A stretch of 64,000 nt of DNA from Pseudomonas putida (GCF_002906855.1 NZ_MINI01000028.1:2232001-2296000); one strand, 5' to 3'. Numbered from the stretch's first letter, positions 27,436 to 35,819 are shown. The notes: generated by a model not told the origin, from the sequence alone. Numbers and translations: made by a program.

Positions 27436-28623
27436 TCAGCGTTCGCGCATGAAGAACCCGGCCACATACTTGCTGAAGGTCTCCAGGCTCTTGAAGTCCG
27501 CATAGCGCTTGAAGTTTTCGGCATCGGGCTCCGGGCCGATCGGCTTCTCCAGCAGCGACACCGACAGCACTCGGTCCTGATCCGAGGTCAGCACCAGCTC
27601 ATCCATCACCTGCCCACCGATCACCGGGCGGCGCATCTGCACCTTCACCCCTTTGCTGGCCATCCAGTCGATCAGCGACACCAGCGCCTTGAGTGGCTCG
27701 CGTTCTTCGTCGCGGTACACCGGGAACATCTGCGCGCGCGACAGCACCGGCACGCTGGCCACGTGAATCAATTCATAGAAGTGGCTGCCCGCCGTGGTCG
27801 GTGAGTACAGGGCCAGCGCCAACAGCGGGCCCGACGCCCGGCTGCCACCCCAGTACAGGTGATGCCCCTGGAAGTCGAATCCGTCTTCGCTGCGGTTATT
27901 GAAAAGCTTGCGCCCCTTGATCTGGTCGACGCAGTCCAGCAGCAGGCCATGGCGACGGTGGTTGCCGAACACCGTGGCTTCGCGCAAGCGGGACTTGAGC
28001 ATCATCATGTGCTTCATGTCCAGGCGGGTTTCCAGGTAGTTGCTGGCCGGCACCCGTTCAAGCAACGGGTAGCGGCTGGCGACACTGCGCAGCTCGGCGA
28101 ACTGGCCGGTGAGGTCTTTCTTCAGGTGCGTGGCGTAAAGGTTAAGGCCGCTGGTCTCGATCCAGGTCAGCAGTAACGACAACAGGCGCTGCTGTTCGCG
28201 GCGTTCATTGCCTTCGCCCGCCGTACCATCCTCATCACTGGCCTTGCGGTAATCGCCGATAAGGCGCAGCGGGGTGTCAGGTGCCAGCCAGGCGGCAGGC
28301 GCGACGGGTTCATCCTCGCGCTCGCTGGCCTCGCGTTCGTCCTTGGTGAACGGGCAGCCGGGCGCATGCTCGGCGGTGCCCGGGTTGTTCTTCAGAAACA
28401 GCGTGCCGGTGCTGCCATTGAGGGTGACGTTGAGCACCGGCAAGGCATCCTTGCGGCAATCGCAGGCTAGCCACTGGTTGGCGCTGCGAACCTTCATCAG
28501 CAGCTGGTTGGCCTGCAGCAGGCGTGGCCCGGCGAGGCTGCCGGTGGCGAAACCGACCAGCAGTTCCTCTTCGGCCAGGGTCAGGCTGCGCACCTGCGCG
28601 GCGGTTTTGTCGATGATTCGCAT
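27436..28623 (-). CDS. Hypothetical protein with CxC...HxxxC cluster (possibly DUF1173-like)
   Basis: 395 residues, no signal peptide or membrane segment. Near the N-terminus, Cys54-x-Cys56 (LACDCRKD) and His86...Cys90 (EHAPGCPF) look like a small metal-binding knuckle, similar in arrangement to DUF1173 proteins; that link is from memory and unverified. The rest is mixed alpha/beta with KHMMMLKSRLREATVFGNHRRHG and a C-terminal helix KRYADFKSLETFSKYVAGFF. The ATG at 28623 was chosen over an upstream in-frame start since MRIIDKTAAQ begins the compact fold. It is a single gene followed by a REP pair. Function unknown. Confidence 0.7.
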   Translation of the reverse strand: MRIIDKTAAQVRSLTLAEEELLVGFATGSLAGPRLLQANQLLMKVRSANQWLACDCRKDALPVLNVTLNGSTGTLFLKNNPGTAEHAPGCPFTKDEREASEREDEPVAPAAWLAPDTPLRLIGDYRKASDEDGTAGEGNERREQQRLLSLLLTWIETSGLNLYATHLKKDLTGQFAELRSVASRYPLLERVPASNYLETRLDMKHMMMLKSRLREATVFGNHRRHGLLLDCVDQIKGRKLFNNRSEDGFDFQGHHLYWGGSRASGPLLALALYSPTTAGSHFYELIHVASVPVLSRAQMFPVYRDEEREPLKALVSLIDWMASKGVKVQMRRPVIGGQVMDELVLTSDQDRVLSVSLLEKPIGPEPDAENFKRYADFKSLETFSKYVAGFFMRER

Positions 28624-28686
28624 GAGGCAGCTCCAAGCTACGAGCCTCAAGCTTCAAGCAAACGCGCCGCGCTTTCAACTCGTCAC

Positions 28687-29154
28687 TCAGCTGCTGCCGA
28701 ACATCTTGGCAGCGCGCGCGCGGATTTCGTCGGGGCTGAGGTCTTCCTTGTGGGTAGAGACGAACCAGATATTGCCGAACGGGTCTTTCAGCGTGCCGCT
28801 GCGGTCGCCGTAGAATTGGTCCGTCACCGGATGCAATTGGGTGCCGCCTGCCGCCAGGGCCTGGGCGTAGACCTTGTCGCAGTCTTCGACATACAGGTGC
28901 AGGCCGACGCCGGCACCCGCGAGTTTCTGGCTGGCGGTGAGGCCGCCTTCGCGGTCGCAGGGGTCGCCGAGCATCAGCGAGGAGTCGCCGATGCGCAGTT
29001 CGGCGTGGCCGACGCGGCCGTCTGGGCCTTCGAGGCGGAACATTTGCGTGGCACCAAAGGCCTTCTTGTAGAATTCAATGGCCTTGGCGGCATCGTTGAT
29101 GGCCAGGTACGGGGTGATGCTGTGCTGGCCTTCGGGGATGGGTTTGACAGCCAT
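28687..29154 (-). CDS. VOC-family (glyoxalase/PhnB-like) protein
   Basis: 155 residues, the usual length for PhnB/YodA-type VOC proteins. It has two beta-alpha-beta-beta-beta units: SITPYLAINDAAKAIEFYKKAFGA to GHAELRIGDSSLMLGD, and GVGLHLYVEDCDKVYAQALAAG to RSGTLKDPFGNIWFVSTH. The ATG at 29154 follows AAAGGAGAG. Members bind a divalent metal and act on varied small molecules; the substrate cannot be read from sequence. It is a single-gene unit between the 27436 gene and a GapN-like dehydrogenase. Confidence 0.88.
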   Translation of the reverse strand: MAVKPIPEGQHSITPYLAINDAAKAIEFYKKAFGATQMFRLEGPDGRVGHAELRIGDSSLMLGDPCDREGGLTASQKLAGAGVGLHLYVEDCDKVYAQALAAGGTQLHPVTDQFYGDRSGTLKDPFGNIWFVSTHKEDLSPDEIRARAAKMFGSS

Positions 29155-29264
29155 GTTCGACTCTCCTTTGCAATGGGCGCCGATGGGCGCCCTGATGCTT
29201 AGAGTCGTTTGCACAGATGGAAAATCGACAATCACCCTAGATCGATTCTCTATAAGCGCGGGTG

Positions 29265-30884
29265 TCAGAAGATGTAGTCGGTGGTCAGGAAGCTCGATTG
29301 GCGGTTGCGGATGATTTCGCTGATCAGTTCCTTGTTGGCCTCCTGGAAGCGGGTCGCGACCAGGGTGCGGATAGAGAACACACGCAAGGCATCGTGCACC
29401 GACAGGGTACCTTCGGCGCTATTTTTGCGGCCGTTGAACGGATAGTTGTCCGGGCCGCGCTGACACTGGGCGTTGAGGTTGATGCGGCCGACCTGGTTGG
29501 CAAAGATGTCGACCAGGTGGCCGACAGTGGCCGGGTCGTTGCCGAACAGGCTCAGCTGCTGGCCGTAGTCGGAGTCGAGCACGTAGTCGATCACGGTCTG
29601 CAGGTCGCGGTAAGGCACCACCGGCACCAGCGGGCCGAACTGCTCCTCGTGGTACACGCGCATGTCGCGTGTCACCGGGTAGAGCAGGGCGGGGTAGAAG
29701 AACGAGCCGCGGCTCTGCCCGCCACCTTCATTGAGTACCCGCGCACCCTTGGCCTTGGCGTCGGCCACCAACTGGTCAAGGTAGTCGACCTTGCCCGGCT
29801 CCGGCAGCGGCGTCAGCGCAACGCCCGGCTCCCAGGGCATGCCTGGTTTGAGGGCGGCGAGCTTGCGCTTGAACTTGTCGAGGAACGTGTCGACCACGTC
29901 CTCGTGCACGAACAGGATTTTCAACGCCGTGCAGCGCTGGCCATTGAACGACAATGCGCCGGTCACGGCCTCTTCCACGGCATTGTCCAGGTCGACCTGA
30001 GGCAGGACGATGCCCGGGTTCTTCGCATCCAGGCCCAGTGCCGCACGCAGCCGGTGCGGGCGAGGGTGAAGCTTCTTGAGGTCGCTGGCCGCCTTGTGGG
30101 TGCCGATGAAAGCGAACACATCGACCTTGCCGCTGGCCATCAGCGCGCTGACCGTTTCACGGCCACGGCCGTAGATGACGTTGATCACCCCTGGCGGGAA
30201 GCTGTCGCGGAACGCTTCGAGCAGTGGGCGGATAAGCAGCACGCCGAATTTGGCCGGCTTGAACACCACGGTGTTGCCCATGATCAGAGCCGGGATCAGC
30301 GTAGTGAAGGTTTCATTGAGCGGGTAGTTGTAAGGGCCCATGCACAGTGCCACGCCCAGCGGCGCACGGCGGATCTGGCCGAGGGTGCCTTGTTCGAGTT
30401 CGAAGCGGCTGGAGCGACGGTCGAGGTCCTTGAGGGCGTTGATGGTGTCGACGATGTAGTCGCAGGTGCGGTCGAATTCCTTTTCCGAATCTTTGAGGTT
30501 CTTGCCGATTTCCCACATCAGCAGCTTGACCACGGCGGTACGCTGCTCGCGCATGCGTGCGAGGAAGGCTTCCACGTGCTGGATCCGCTCGGCCACGCGC
30601 ATGTTCGGCCAGGTACCACGGCCCTTGTCATAGGCGTTTACCGCCGCGTCCTGGGCGGTGAGGGCGGTGTCGGCATCGAGCAAAGGCGCGCTGCCGAGCA
30701 CCACCTGGCGCTCGCCGTCCGCTTCCTTCAGCCAGACCGGGCTGCGCACCGTGGCCAGTGGCCCGTCCCAGCGCCTGAGTTCACCGTTTACCAGGTAGTC
30801 GCGTTGTTCCAGTGGTGCGCCCAGGCGCCAGTTCTCGGGAATGTCGCCAGCGGCGGGAAACAGCGAATCGAGCAGATGTTCCAT
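29265..30884 (-). CDS. NADP-dependent glyceraldehyde-3-phosphate dehydrogenase-like aldehyde dehydrogenase
   Basis: 539 residues. The aldehyde dehydrogenase fold is shown by GPYNYPLNETFTTLIPALIMGNTVVFKPAK (cofactor region) and the nucleophile Cys in FNGQRCTALKILF, and the C-terminal part is of GapN type. The stretch that usually reads ELGGKNP is ALGLDAKNPGIVLP here, so the usual general-base Glu position is Gly with Asp two residues later. As far as I recall related proteins have GLEAKNP, so this may be a family trait. It would oxidise glyceraldehyde 3-phosphate without phosphorylation, or another aldehyde. Confidence 0.82.
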   Translation of the reverse strand: MEHLLDSLFPAAGDIPENWRLGAPLEQRDYLVNGELRRWDGPLATVRSPVWLKEADGERQVVLGSAPLLDADTALTAQDAAVNAYDKGRGTWPNMRVAERIQHVEAFLARMREQRTAVVKLLMWEIGKNLKDSEKEFDRTCDYIVDTINALKDLDRRSSRFELEQGTLGQIRRAPLGVALCMGPYNYPLNETFTTLIPALIMGNTVVFKPAKFGVLLIRPLLEAFRDSFPPGVINVIYGRGRETVSALMASGKVDVFAFIGTHKAASDLKKLHPRPHRLRAALGLDAKNPGIVLPQVDLDNAVEEAVTGALSFNGQRCTALKILFVHEDVVDTFLDKFKRKLAALKPGMPWEPGVALTPLPEPGKVDYLDQLVADAKAKGARVLNEGGGQSRGSFFYPALLYPVTRDMRVYHEEQFGPLVPVVPYRDLQTVIDYVLDSDYGQQLSLFGNDPATVGHLVDIFANQVGRINLNAQCQRGPDNYPFNGRKNSAEGTLSVHDALRVFSIRTLVATRFQEANKELISEIIRNRQSSFLTTDYIF

Positions 30885-31022
30885 GGGTACTGCACCTCAT
30901 GTGTCTTGGCGGGTGAAACGCTTCAGCTTCGAGCATGCACCCTGGGCAAGAAAAACACCAGTCTGGCTCAATTTTGCGCGCACCGCGCCGATACAGGGGC
31001 AATCGCCCATATCTGCAGGCTT

Positions 31023-32624
31023 ATGACCCCGTCCAATTCCCCGATGACCCACGAACAGACACCGACTACCGGCACGCTGCCTCGCGCCCTTCGCCGCTTG
31101 TTGCCGGTCGGCGTTTCCCTGGCCGGTATCGGCGTTTCCCTGGCGCTTGGCCATGTGGACATCCAGCGCCAGCACAGCCAGCAGGACGTGAGCCTGTTCC
31201 ACTCGCCGCTGTTCTGGTTCGCCCTGACCTGCAGTGGCCTGCTCAGCCTGTTCATCACGCAGATCAACCGCAAGCAGCGCCAGCTGCAACAGCGTAACCG
31301 CGAGCTGCAGCGCTCGCAGGCGCAGCTGGAACGCTTGGCGCATTACGACACCATCACCGGTTTGCCTAACCGGGTGCTGTTCCAGCAGCAGTTGGCCGAA
31401 GCCACTGCCGAAGGCCATGGCCTGGCCGTGCTGCTGCTGGATATCGACGGTTTCAAACAGGTCAACGACAGCCTGGGCCACGCGATGGGCGACCTGCTGC
31501 TGCAGCAGGCGACCGCGCGCTTTCTTCAGGAACTCGACACCGGCGACCGGGTATGCCGGCTAGGCGGCGATGAATTCGTGTTCATGCTCCAGGGCACCCA
31601 GGGCCAGGTCAGCCATCAGCTGCGGCAGCTGCTGCGCTGCCTGCAGCGGCCGTTCGACCTCAATGGCAATGCCGCGCTGGTAACGGGCAGCATCGGCCTG
31701 GCCTGGTGCCCGCAACATGGCGAAGACGTTGGCAGCCTGCTGCGCCATGCCGACACGGCCATGTACGCGGCCAAGGAGGGGGGGCGCAACGCCTGGCGCC
31801 CCTACCACCCGGACATGACGGCACGGCTGCACCAGCGCCTGGAGCTGGAGCGCAACTTGCGCCGGGCGCTGCAGGATAACGAGTTTGAATTGTGGTACCA
31901 GCCGAAGGTCGACCTGTTCAGCGGCCAGCTGGAAGGGGTCGAGGCCTTGCTGCGCTGGCGTGATCCTGAGCATGGGCTGATACCGCCTGGCGAGTTCATC
32001 CCGCTGGCCGAGCGCACCGGCCTGATCATCCCCTTGGGCGAGCGCGTGCTCGACCTGGCCTGTGCGCAACTGGCCGCCTGGCGCGCCGCCGATTGCCTGC
32101 CAGGGCCCCTGGCAGTCAACGTGGCGGCGTTGCAGATCGAGCGCAGTGATTATGTCTCCAGCCTGGCCATTGCCCTGGAACGCCATGGCCTGGCCCCCAA
32201 CCTGCTGGAAGTGGAAATCACCGAGAGCCTGCTGATGGAAAGCCAGCAACAGGCGTGTGCGGCGCTGGCCCAGCTGCAAGCAATGGGCGTGGCCACGGCG
32301 GTGGACGACTTCGGCACCGGTTATTCGTCGCTGGCCTACCTGCGTGCCTTGCCCATCGACCACCTGAAGATCGACCGGGCGTTTATCAAGGACCTGCCGG
32401 ATGACGATGATGCGGTGGCCATCGCCCGGGCGATCATTGACCTGGGGCATGCCCTGGGCTACCGCATCACTGCCGAAGGCATCGAGACCCAGCAGCAGTA
32501 TGACTTCCTGCGCCATGCCGGGTGTGACCAGGGCCAGGGCTACCTGCTGGGGCGGCCGATGCCGGCCGCCGAGTTGCAGAAGTGGGTGGCACGCAACCCG
32601 CTCAGGGCGCGTTTGCCGCGGTAG
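31023..32624 (+). CDS. Membrane GGDEF/EAL bifunctional c-di-GMP enzyme
   Basis: 533 residues. Two TM segments (about 25-43 and 62-80) are followed by a short coiled coil (INRKQRQLQQRNRELQRSQA). The GGDEF domain has intact GGDEF at 181-185, and the EAL domain intact EALLRW at 307-312 with DDFGTGYSSL and KIDRAFIKDL. Both active-site signatures are preserved, so either activity is possible. The start is uncertain: ATG at 31023 or 31044, neither with a clear Shine-Dalgarno. It lies directly upstream of the exopolysaccharide locus, which may be c-di-GMP controlled. Confidence 0.92.
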   Translation: MTPSNSPMTHEQTPTTGTLPRALRRLLPVGVSLAGIGVSLALGHVDIQRQHSQQDVSLFHSPLFWFALTCSGLLSLFITQINRKQRQLQQRNRELQRSQAQLERLAHYDTITGLPNRVLFQQQLAEATAEGHGLAVLLLDIDGFKQVNDSLGHAMGDLLLQQATARFLQELDTGDRVCRLGGDEFVFMLQGTQGQVSHQLRQLLRCLQRPFDLNGNAALVTGSIGLAWCPQHGEDVGSLLRHADTAMYAAKEGGRNAWRPYHPDMTARLHQRLELERNLRRALQDNEFELWYQPKVDLFSGQLEGVEALLRWRDPEHGLIPPGEFIPLAERTGLIIPLGERVLDLACAQLAAWRAADCLPGPLAVNVAALQIERSDYVSSLAIALERHGLAPNLLEVEITESLLMESQQQACAALAQLQAMGVATAVDDFGTGYSSLAYLRALPIDHLKIDRAFIKDLPDDDDAVAIARAIIDLGHALGYRITAEGIETQQQYDFLRHAGCDQGQGYLLGRPMPAAELQKWVARNPLRARLPR

Positions 32625-32981
32625 TGACAGCCTAGCTACAGCGGGATGTTGAACAGCTCATAAGCTGGGCGAGCAAGGGCCTGCTGGCGCAGCGCTTACC
32701 TGGTAATGCAACTTTCAGCGTATTGAAACAGTGAGGATATATAGCAAAAGCAGTACGTGGCTTTTGCCTGTGCCAATAAATTTGACGCCATTAATAAAGC
32801 TGCAATGCTGTCAAAATGCCGCTTGCCAAGCAGCGCACCTGCATCTTAAATTGTTACTGAATGTGAAGGCGGTGTCCGAAGTTGATTGTTTATAAATCAA
32901 CACGTTATGCAGGCTTTAAAGCTCCACTCTATTGTTTTCCGATCAGCCCCGTTGACAACATCAAAGGACGTCGAAGAAGAC
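32625..32981. other. AT-richer upstream region of the exopolysaccharide locus
   Basis: 357 bases without a gene, clearly lower in GC than its surroundings. It holds a perfect 8-bp hairpin GCAAAAGC (32744-32751) / GCTTTTGC (32760-32767), an AT-rich stretch GGATATATAG, and a FleQ-box-like sequence at 32772-32786. The promoter of block A probably lies here. Confidence 0.6.
32772..32786 (+). promoter_or_regulatory. Candidate FleQ box upstream of the EPS locus
   Basis: GCCAATAAATTTGAC matches the published P. aeruginosa FleQ consensus GTCaNTAAAtTGAC with one substitution and one inserted T. FleQ is the c-di-GMP-responsive regulator of exopolysaccharide genes in Pseudomonas. A GGDEF/EAL gene lies just upstream. 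Confidence 0.4.
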
Positions 32982-34139
32982 ATGAAAGAGAACTTGGCGG
33001 CTGTGGCGCGAAAAGTGATCTCGCCTTCCATGCGTTACGAGATCCGGACCGTTTCAAGCAAGTTACGCGAGCTGCTGGCCCGTACCTGCTTCTGGCGCTG
33101 GGAAATCTCGCGTTTCCGGCTGCAGCAGGCCAGCCCGTACGAAATCCTCTACATCGGCAGGAAGCAGCAGCGCGAAATGGCCAAGCTGCTGATTGGCGGC
33201 AAGGGCCAGCAGCCACCGGCCGAAGCGGCCGATGAGGCTGCCCCGAGTGAGCCCCGGCATGTGGTGGTGGTGAGCGAGATGCCGACTTCCGGTGCGCTGA
33301 CGGTGCCCCACTACCTGAGCGCCGTGGTGCCCCTGGGCCGTTCGCTCGATGACATCACCGCCCGCTACGACAGTGAACTGCGTCGCAGCATTCGCAAGAA
33401 CCGCCCGCTCTACCAGATGCGCCAGACGCTGGCCGATGACGAGATCGCCATGGCCGATCAACAGCTGCTGCGGCCCTATGCCAGTGCCCGGCAGGGTATT
33501 CATGCGGCGCAGTTTCCAACCGACGAAGTGTTTCGTCTGGCAAAAGGTGTAGGGCGCCTGGACCTGATCACCTGCGGCGATGAGGTCATCGGCTGCCATC
33601 TGGGCTGTGAGATCACGCGGGACGGCAAACGCTATTGGAGCACCCTGCGTTTCGGCTATTGCGAAGCGGTGTTCTCAGACCCGAAAAAGTTGCGCGAGGT
33701 CAATTCGATCACCACGTTCATGGCCCTCGAGTGGGCGTTGGCCAATGGTTACGACTACTACGATATCGGCATGTGCCTGGCACGGCCGGACGACGGCCTG
33801 TTGAAGTGGAAGCGCCGGCGTGGCGGTGACATCGACGAATTGGGCAATCATGCCTACCTGTTCGTCCGCTTGCCCCGCACGGGGACCGCGCAGTTTCTTT
33901 GGGACACTCCGTTGTTCGCCGTCGAGGGCAACAAATTGACCCTTCACCTGGGCCTGCCGGACGGGCCCAGTGATGATGAGGTCGCCAGCCGTTATCACGA
34001 GATGGTGTTTGGTGGCCTGCACAAGATCTACCTCTATGGCGCCGGGAGCAGTGGTGAGTCGTTCCTGCAAACCCTGCGCAGCCGTTACGCCACGCTACAG
34101 TCCCCGCCCATGATGGAAAGGGTTGTCGTTTCCAGCTGA
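32982..34139 (+). CDS. FemAB/GNAT-like acyltransferase of the EPS locus
   Basis: About 385 residues. The centre resembles a GNAT/FemAB-type acyl-transfer fold: LRRSIRKNRPLYQMRQTL, LITCGDEVIGCHLGCEITRDGKRYWSTLRFGY and YYDIGMCLARPDDGLLKWKRRRGG. It is comparable to acyltransferases found in polysaccharide loci. No signal peptide is present. The start is uncertain: the ATG at 32982 has a weak GAAGAAG site, while an ATG at 32907 or TTG at 32886 would add 25-32 residues. First gene of EPS block A. It may add an amino-acyl or acyl group to a lipid-linked sugar; this is inference. Confidence 0.65.
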   Translation: MKENLAAVARKVISPSMRYEIRTVSSKLRELLARTCFWRWEISRFRLQQASPYEILYIGRKQQREMAKLLIGGKGQQPPAEAADEAAPSEPRHVVVVSEMPTSGALTVPHYLSAVVPLGRSLDDITARYDSELRRSIRKNRPLYQMRQTLADDEIAMADQQLLRPYASARQGIHAAQFPTDEVFRLAKGVGRLDLITCGDEVIGCHLGCEITRDGKRYWSTLRFGYCEAVFSDPKKLREVNSITTFMALEWALANGYDYYDIGMCLARPDDGLLKWKRRRGGDIDELGNHAYLFVRLPRTGTAQFLWDTPLFAVEGNKLTLHLGLPDGPSDDEVASRYHEMVFGGLHKIYLYGAGSSGESFLQTLRSRYATLQSPPMMERVVVSS

Positions 34140-34199
34140 ACCGACTTCAAGGCATGCCGGGAGTGCGTGCCTTGCCTCAGACCAGACACCTGTCACTTC

Positions 34200-34207
34200 G
34201 GGGGGGG
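34200..34207 (+). repeat. G8 homopolymer before the GT61-like start
   Basis: Eight consecutive G residues end seven bases before the ATG at 34214. They could act as a loose Shine-Dalgarno. Length change by slippage would alter spacing, or shift the frame if translation starts at the ATG at 34154. Confidence 0.5.
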
Positions 34208-34213
34208 CGTTTC

Positions 34214-35332
34214 ATGGGCAGCGGTATTTCGAACTTCAGTGGCTCTTCGGTCGCCAGCCAGAACACCTGGACCTTGGCGGCCTACCAGCACATTGTGCGC
34301 AAGCGCCTGGCACGCAAGGCTGATATCGATATCAAGCGTGTCGCCGAGAAGGTCTGGGATATCGCACCCGGTGAAACAACGGTATCGCCACCGGCATTCT
34401 ACTTGCCCAACCAATTGGAGCGGGTAACGGGCTGGGAAGCCAAGCGCTTCTATCCGTATGTGCATCCTGCGCGGACCATGGAAGGCGCGATCACTATGGA
34501 GCAAGGGCCGACACGCGGCTATCTGCTGAAGGACGTCTGGCTGATCGACGGTGCGTTGTACAAGGGCAATGCCAGCCATTGGTTGTCGTTGAAGCCGAGC
34601 CGGTTCCCTGGCGTCACGGTGGATCACGAAATCGACCGCGGGGCCGTGTACTGCACACAGAATGGCAATACCTGGTTTGGTACCTGGTTGATGGAAGACT
34701 GCCCGACCTACGCCCTGGCCTGCGAAGAAGGCGTGCCGGTGACCACCGCGCCCTCGGCTCGCTACCCGCTGTTCAGCCAAGGGCCCGCGTATGAACGCTG
34801 GCTGGGCATGCAGCCACTGCGCACGCGTGGCGCGTTCTTCCATGAGCTGGTGCTGTTCGACGACCTCAGCAACAACCGCAACCGGTATTCGCGCTACCGC
34901 GCCATGGGTGACAAGTTGCTGTCGCATGTCGACCCGTCGCCGCACCCGGGGGTGTTCATACTGCGTGGCAGCGATGGCGACCTGCGCCTGATGCGCAATG
35001 AGCTGGAAGTCGCCTCGCACCTGCAGAAATACCGCGGTTTTCGCATCATCGACCCGATGAAGAGCGATGTGCCAGGTATCGTCGCCGCCTGTGCGGGGGC
35101 GAGAACGGTGATTGGCGTTGAAGGTAGCCAGCTGGTGCATGGCGTCAATGTCTTGCAGCCCGGTGGTTCGATACTGGCGCTACAGCCGCCGAACCGCTTC
35201 GTGAGCTACTACAAGTACCTGACGGATCGCGACCATCAGCACTTCGGTTTCGTGGTCGGCACACCCCAAGGAGAAGGCTTCACCATCGATATCGATGAAG
35301 TGGAGCGAACCCTGGATCTGTTCCCTTATTGA
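34214..35332 (+). CDS. Glycosyltransferase family 61-like (DUF563) polysaccharide protein
   Basis: 372 residues from the ATG at 34214, or 392 from 34154. The C-terminal half is typical of DUF563/GT61 capsular biosynthesis proteins: VFILRGSDGDLRLMRNE, a helix ELEVASHLQKYRGFRIIDP, then AACAGARTVIGVEGSQLVHGVNVLQPGGSILALQPP. No membrane segments are present. It lies 74 bases after the FemAB-like gene in EPS block A and is followed by a hairpin and a new promoter region, so the first two genes may form a separate unit. Confidence 0.75.
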   Translation: MGSGISNFSGSSVASQNTWTLAAYQHIVRKRLARKADIDIKRVAEKVWDIAPGETTVSPPAFYLPNQLERVTGWEAKRFYPYVHPARTMEGAITMEQGPTRGYLLKDVWLIDGALYKGNASHWLSLKPSRFPGVTVDHEIDRGAVYCTQNGNTWFGTWLMEDCPTYALACEEGVPVTTAPSARYPLFSQGPAYERWLGMQPLRTRGAFFHELVLFDDLSNNRNRYSRYRAMGDKLLSHVDPSPHPGVFILRGSDGDLRLMRNELEVASHLQKYRGFRIIDPMKSDVPGIVAACAGARTVIGVEGSQLVHGVNVLQPGGSILALQPPNRFVSYYKYLTDRDHQHFGFVVGTPQGEGFTIDIDEVERTLDLFPY

Positions 35333-35356
35333 TCCTCGATCTGTCGGCAGTCGACT

Positions 35357-35388
35357 GCCAGGCTGCGCGTAGAAACGCAGCCCTGGCA
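35357..35388 (+). terminator. Hairpin after the GT61-like gene
   Basis: GCCAGGCTGCG pairs with CGCAGCCCTGGC (one bulged C) across an 8-base loop, about 25 bases after the stop. No T-run follows, so termination may be partial. Confidence 0.45.
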
Positions 35389-35462
35389 GGGTGAATCCCA
35401 GCAAAATCATGCTGACGGCATTTTGACGAGCCCAGACATGTCCCATTGAGATTTATTATGGT

Positions 35463-35476
35463 GTCGGATCATTGAC
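35463..35476 (+). promoter_or_regulatory. Weak FleQ-box-like site and TGAC-N5-GTCA palindrome
   Basis: GTCGGATCATTGAC keeps both outer half-sites of the FleQ consensus (9 of 13 defined positions). It overlaps the -35 element at 35472 and a TGACGTAATGTCA palindrome (35473-35485). A regulator bound here would cover the promoter. Confidence 0.3.
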
Positions 35477-35500
35477 GTAATGTCATTGTGCCCATAAGCT
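35472..35500 (+). promoter_or_regulatory. Sigma-70-like promoter of the PEP-CTERM-like gene
   Basis: TTGACG (35472-35477), 17-base spacer, TAAGCT (35495-35500). The predicted start is near 35507, giving a leader of about 58 bases before the ATG at 35565. Confidence 0.5.
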
Positions 35501-35564
35501 CAAATCAACAGCGATCCACTCTTGCGCCAAATCAATAACAACTTACCTCTTGCAGGGGGCGAAC

Positions 35565-35741
35565 ATGCGCTCGACTCTGTTCATCAAGTCTTTCTTCCTG
35601 TTGGTATTATTGACGGGTGCAGCGCGAGCGGCCGACTCTTACTTGACCGAAAACACCATAGTTCCGCTGTCTTCGGCGGGATGGTTGTTTGCATCCGCAG
35701 TGATTGGTTTCATCGCGGTCGCCAATAGGAAGAAGATCTAA
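35565..35741 (+). CDS. 58-residue microprotein: signal peptide plus PEP-CTERM-like sorting tail
   Basis: The N-terminus MRSTLFIKSFFLLVLLTGAA is a signal peptide, probably cleaved after ARA or ARAA. Only about ten residues (DSYLTENTI) separate it from a tripartite tail: VPLSSAGWLF (compare the VPLPAAxWLF variant of PEP-CTERM), a hydrophobic helix ASAVIGFIAVA, and the basic end NRKKI. AGGGGGCG precedes the ATG. Such tails are targets of exosortases in EPS-producing bacteria, but no exosortase gene is visible here. It stands before the OPX/EpsL/Wzz export genes, a set also found in exosortase-linked EPS loci. The processing partner is unknown. Confidence 0.75.
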   Translation: MRSTLFIKSFFLLVLLTGAARAADSYLTENTIVPLSSAGWLFASAVIGFIAVANRKKI

Positions 35742-35819
35742 GTTTTCTCATTTTTATCACGATGCCAATGCGTTGACGCTAATAGGTGGGTCTTTACGTG
35801 TTTTCGGAGGCGCAAGTGC

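Noticed and set aside
29262..31022. Upstream extension of the GGDEF/EAL frame (1120 codons in total)
   Set aside because: The extension runs antisense through the whole GapN-like gene; the membrane and GGDEF domains start only after 31023.
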